From an uncultured Brachyspira sp. (GTDB taxonomy: Bacteria; Spirochaetota; Brachyspiria; Brachyspirales; Brachyspiraceae), in NCBI RefSeq assembly GCF_910578695.1, contig NZ_CAJTQJ010000002.1, positions 1-64,000 of the forward strand: a stretch of DNA of 64,000 bases, written 5' to 3'. Both the position numbers and the translations under genes were made by a program. Under the pieces are notes generated by a model. That model was given only the letters and a program-made list of their open reading frames with translations. It searched no databases and had not been told where the DNA came from. Every line of letters starts with the position of its first letter. Position 1 is the stretch's first letter. Positions 62,831 to 64,000 of the stretch are shown piece by piece.

Positions 62831-64000
62831 CTAAAAAATTAATTCTTCATTATTATTTTCTTCTTCTAAAATATAGTTTGTTATTATAACAATTTCATCT
62901 TTATCATCAAGTTTGCATTTATGGTTAGGATTCAATATAATATCATTATGTCTTTTAATACCGATTAAAATAATTTTCCTTTTTAATAGAGAAAAATAAA
63001 CATCTATAAAATTTTTTGATTCTTTAAAGTAATATGAATATGACTGTATTATAATATCTTTTCCATTTTTGCTTAAAAGCCCGTAGAAAATATATAATAT
63101 ATTTGAACTTATAGAAGCCTGTGCCATAAGCATACCTATAAGTTTGCCGCTTACTATAAAATCTCTCACATCATCTGAATATATCAAATTTCTTTTTTGT
63201 ATGGAGTTTAATAAAGATAATATTGCTATATCTAATTTTTCTTTTTTTATTATTTCTCTTATAATCAAAAGTATATTGATGCTTTTTACATCTGTTATAT
63301 TATCTTCAGATATTAGTACTATTTTTGTTATATTTTCTTTTTTTAGTTTATCTAATATGAATTTATATTTTTTCTTTTGAGACACTATCAAATTATAGCT
63401 TATCATAATTATATTATGATTTTCTACATATTCTGATATTTCTTTTATTATCTCATCATATCTTTTTTCCTCGCATATTAATAAAATATTATTTTTATAT
63501 TTCGTAATATTAAGCTTTATATCAGGATATTCTTTAATAGGATTTTCATAATTATTTTTTGACAGTATTACAAGCCTATTTTCTTTTTTTATTATATAAT
63601 TATAATTAGGCACAATTAATTGAGTTCTATCTTCTTTAGCTATTCCAAGCAAAATCATTCCTTTATCAAAATATTTTGAAGCTGCATCTTCAAAACTAGA
63701 ATTATCAAAATCATGATCTTCTTCTATATAAAATATATTTCCGTCATTTGAAAATAAATCTTCATAAACATTACTCAAACCTGTATAAATAATACTTTGG
63801 GCAATGAGTTTATATAAAATTTCATATTTATAAATCATATGAATAACAAAATTTTTATGTTCAATAGATTTTAATATTTCAACAGTATCTTCTTCGTGAA
63901 TTAAGACGCATATATTAATTTTATTGTATATTTTACGCTCTTCTATTTCTTCTATAATTTTTTTTAAAGCTAGGAGTATATTTATAGATTCGGTATCATC
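62831..64000 (-). CDS. CASTOR/POLLUX-like RCK (TrkA-N type) ion channel regulator, N-terminus outside window
   Basis: The frame is open from the right edge to the stop at 62831, at least 389 residues; the Met at 63838 is internal because coding character continues upstream ('ESINILLALKKIIEEIEERK', 'VLIHEEDTVEILKSIEHKNF'). 'IAQSIIYTGLSNVYEDLFSNDGNIFYIEE' (in parts) and two RCK-like halves ('NILLICEEKRYDEIIKEISEY', 'KIVLISEDN') match the CASTOR/POLLUX/DMI1 family, whose N-terminal part is a pore with ion selectivity. Whether the pore is present cannot be seen here. Confidence 0.75.
   Translation of the reverse strand, partial: DDTESINILLALKKIIEEIEERKIYNKINICVLIHEEDTVEILKSIEHKNFVIHMIYKYEILYKLIAQSIIYTGLSNVYEDLFSNDGNIFYIEEDHDFDNSSFEDAASKYFDKGMILLGIAKEDRTQLIVPNYNYIIKKENRLVILSKNNYENPIKEYPDIKLNITKYKNNILLICEEKRYDEIIKEISEYVENHNIIMISYNLIVSQKKKYKFILDKLKKENITKIVLISEDNITDVKSINILLIIREIIKKEKLDIAILSLLNSIQKRNLIYSDDVRDFIVSGKLIGMLMAQASISSNILYIFYGLLSKNGKDIIIQSYSYYFKESKNFIDVYFSLLKRKIILIGIKRHNDIILNPNHKCKLDDKDEIVIITNYILEEENNNEELIF

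Overview
The window is AT-rich (roughly a quarter G+C by eye) bacterial chromosome. Gene style fits a host-associated spirochaete, most likely Brachyspira: relaxed spirochaetal lipoboxes, several exported ankyrin-repeat proteins, an LptD-like outer membrane assembly protein, and a tRNA-Ile/tRNA-Ala pair standing away from any rRNA. The genus is an inference from style; no rRNA or species marker is present.

Layout. 1-6834: an edge-truncated Rpn/PD-(D/E)XK nuclease (minus), then nadD, an orphan NMT1-like binding protein, a large exported protein with a duplicated module, hisS and mltG. 7143-13062: a SAM methyltransferase with a degenerate zinc domain, a membrane-anchored HNH nuclease, a lipoprotein of the SAM-hydroxide-adenosyltransferase family with an altered catalytic triad, a 30-residue basic protein downstream of fba, and a chemotaxis receptor. 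13485-22857: translation and envelope genes (thrS-infC-rpmI-rplT, tyrS, lptD) and an ankyrin protein. 22858-23268 is a gene-free stretch holding a palindromic repeat that recurs at 55596-55910. 23269-26695: an M20 amidohydrolase, an OppA-type lipoprotein and a MarR regulator.

26702-28506 is a scar: the 3' end of an FGGY sugar kinase, the 3' end of dctP, an intact dctQ, a dctM broken by a short deletion, and one unidentified gene tail. 28677-37400 holds an ankyrin protein, a lone ExbB-type channel and a probable vitamin B12 uptake region. A BtuFCD-like ABC operon runs rightward. Convergent to it, a leftward operon of two unrecognised lipoproteins and a TonB-dependent receptor is headed by a cobalamin riboswitch with a near-consensus promoter.

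37619-50949: a TrpXYZ/ABC_sub_bind-type transporter, an aerobic ribonucleotide reductase operon with an uncharacterised Cys/His protein between nrdB and nrdA, pepD, cysK and cysE separated by an outer membrane protein gene and a decayed duplicate of the cysK end, then a PfkB kinase and a ROK kinase. 51041-64000: clpB, a Na+/alanine symporter, msrB, a JAMM(RadC-like)-DinG helicase fusion, a DUF2156 protein, a SRPBCC-like protein with an AI-2E family permease, the two tRNAs, a small ankyrin protein and an edge-truncated CASTOR/POLLUX-like RCK protein.

The best leads for new biology are the riboswitch-controlled lipoproteins, the JAMM-helicase fusion, the exported SAM-hydrolase homologue lacking its catalytic histidine, the conserved-looking protein inside the nrd operon, and the dispersed palindromic element whose stems show compensatory changes.
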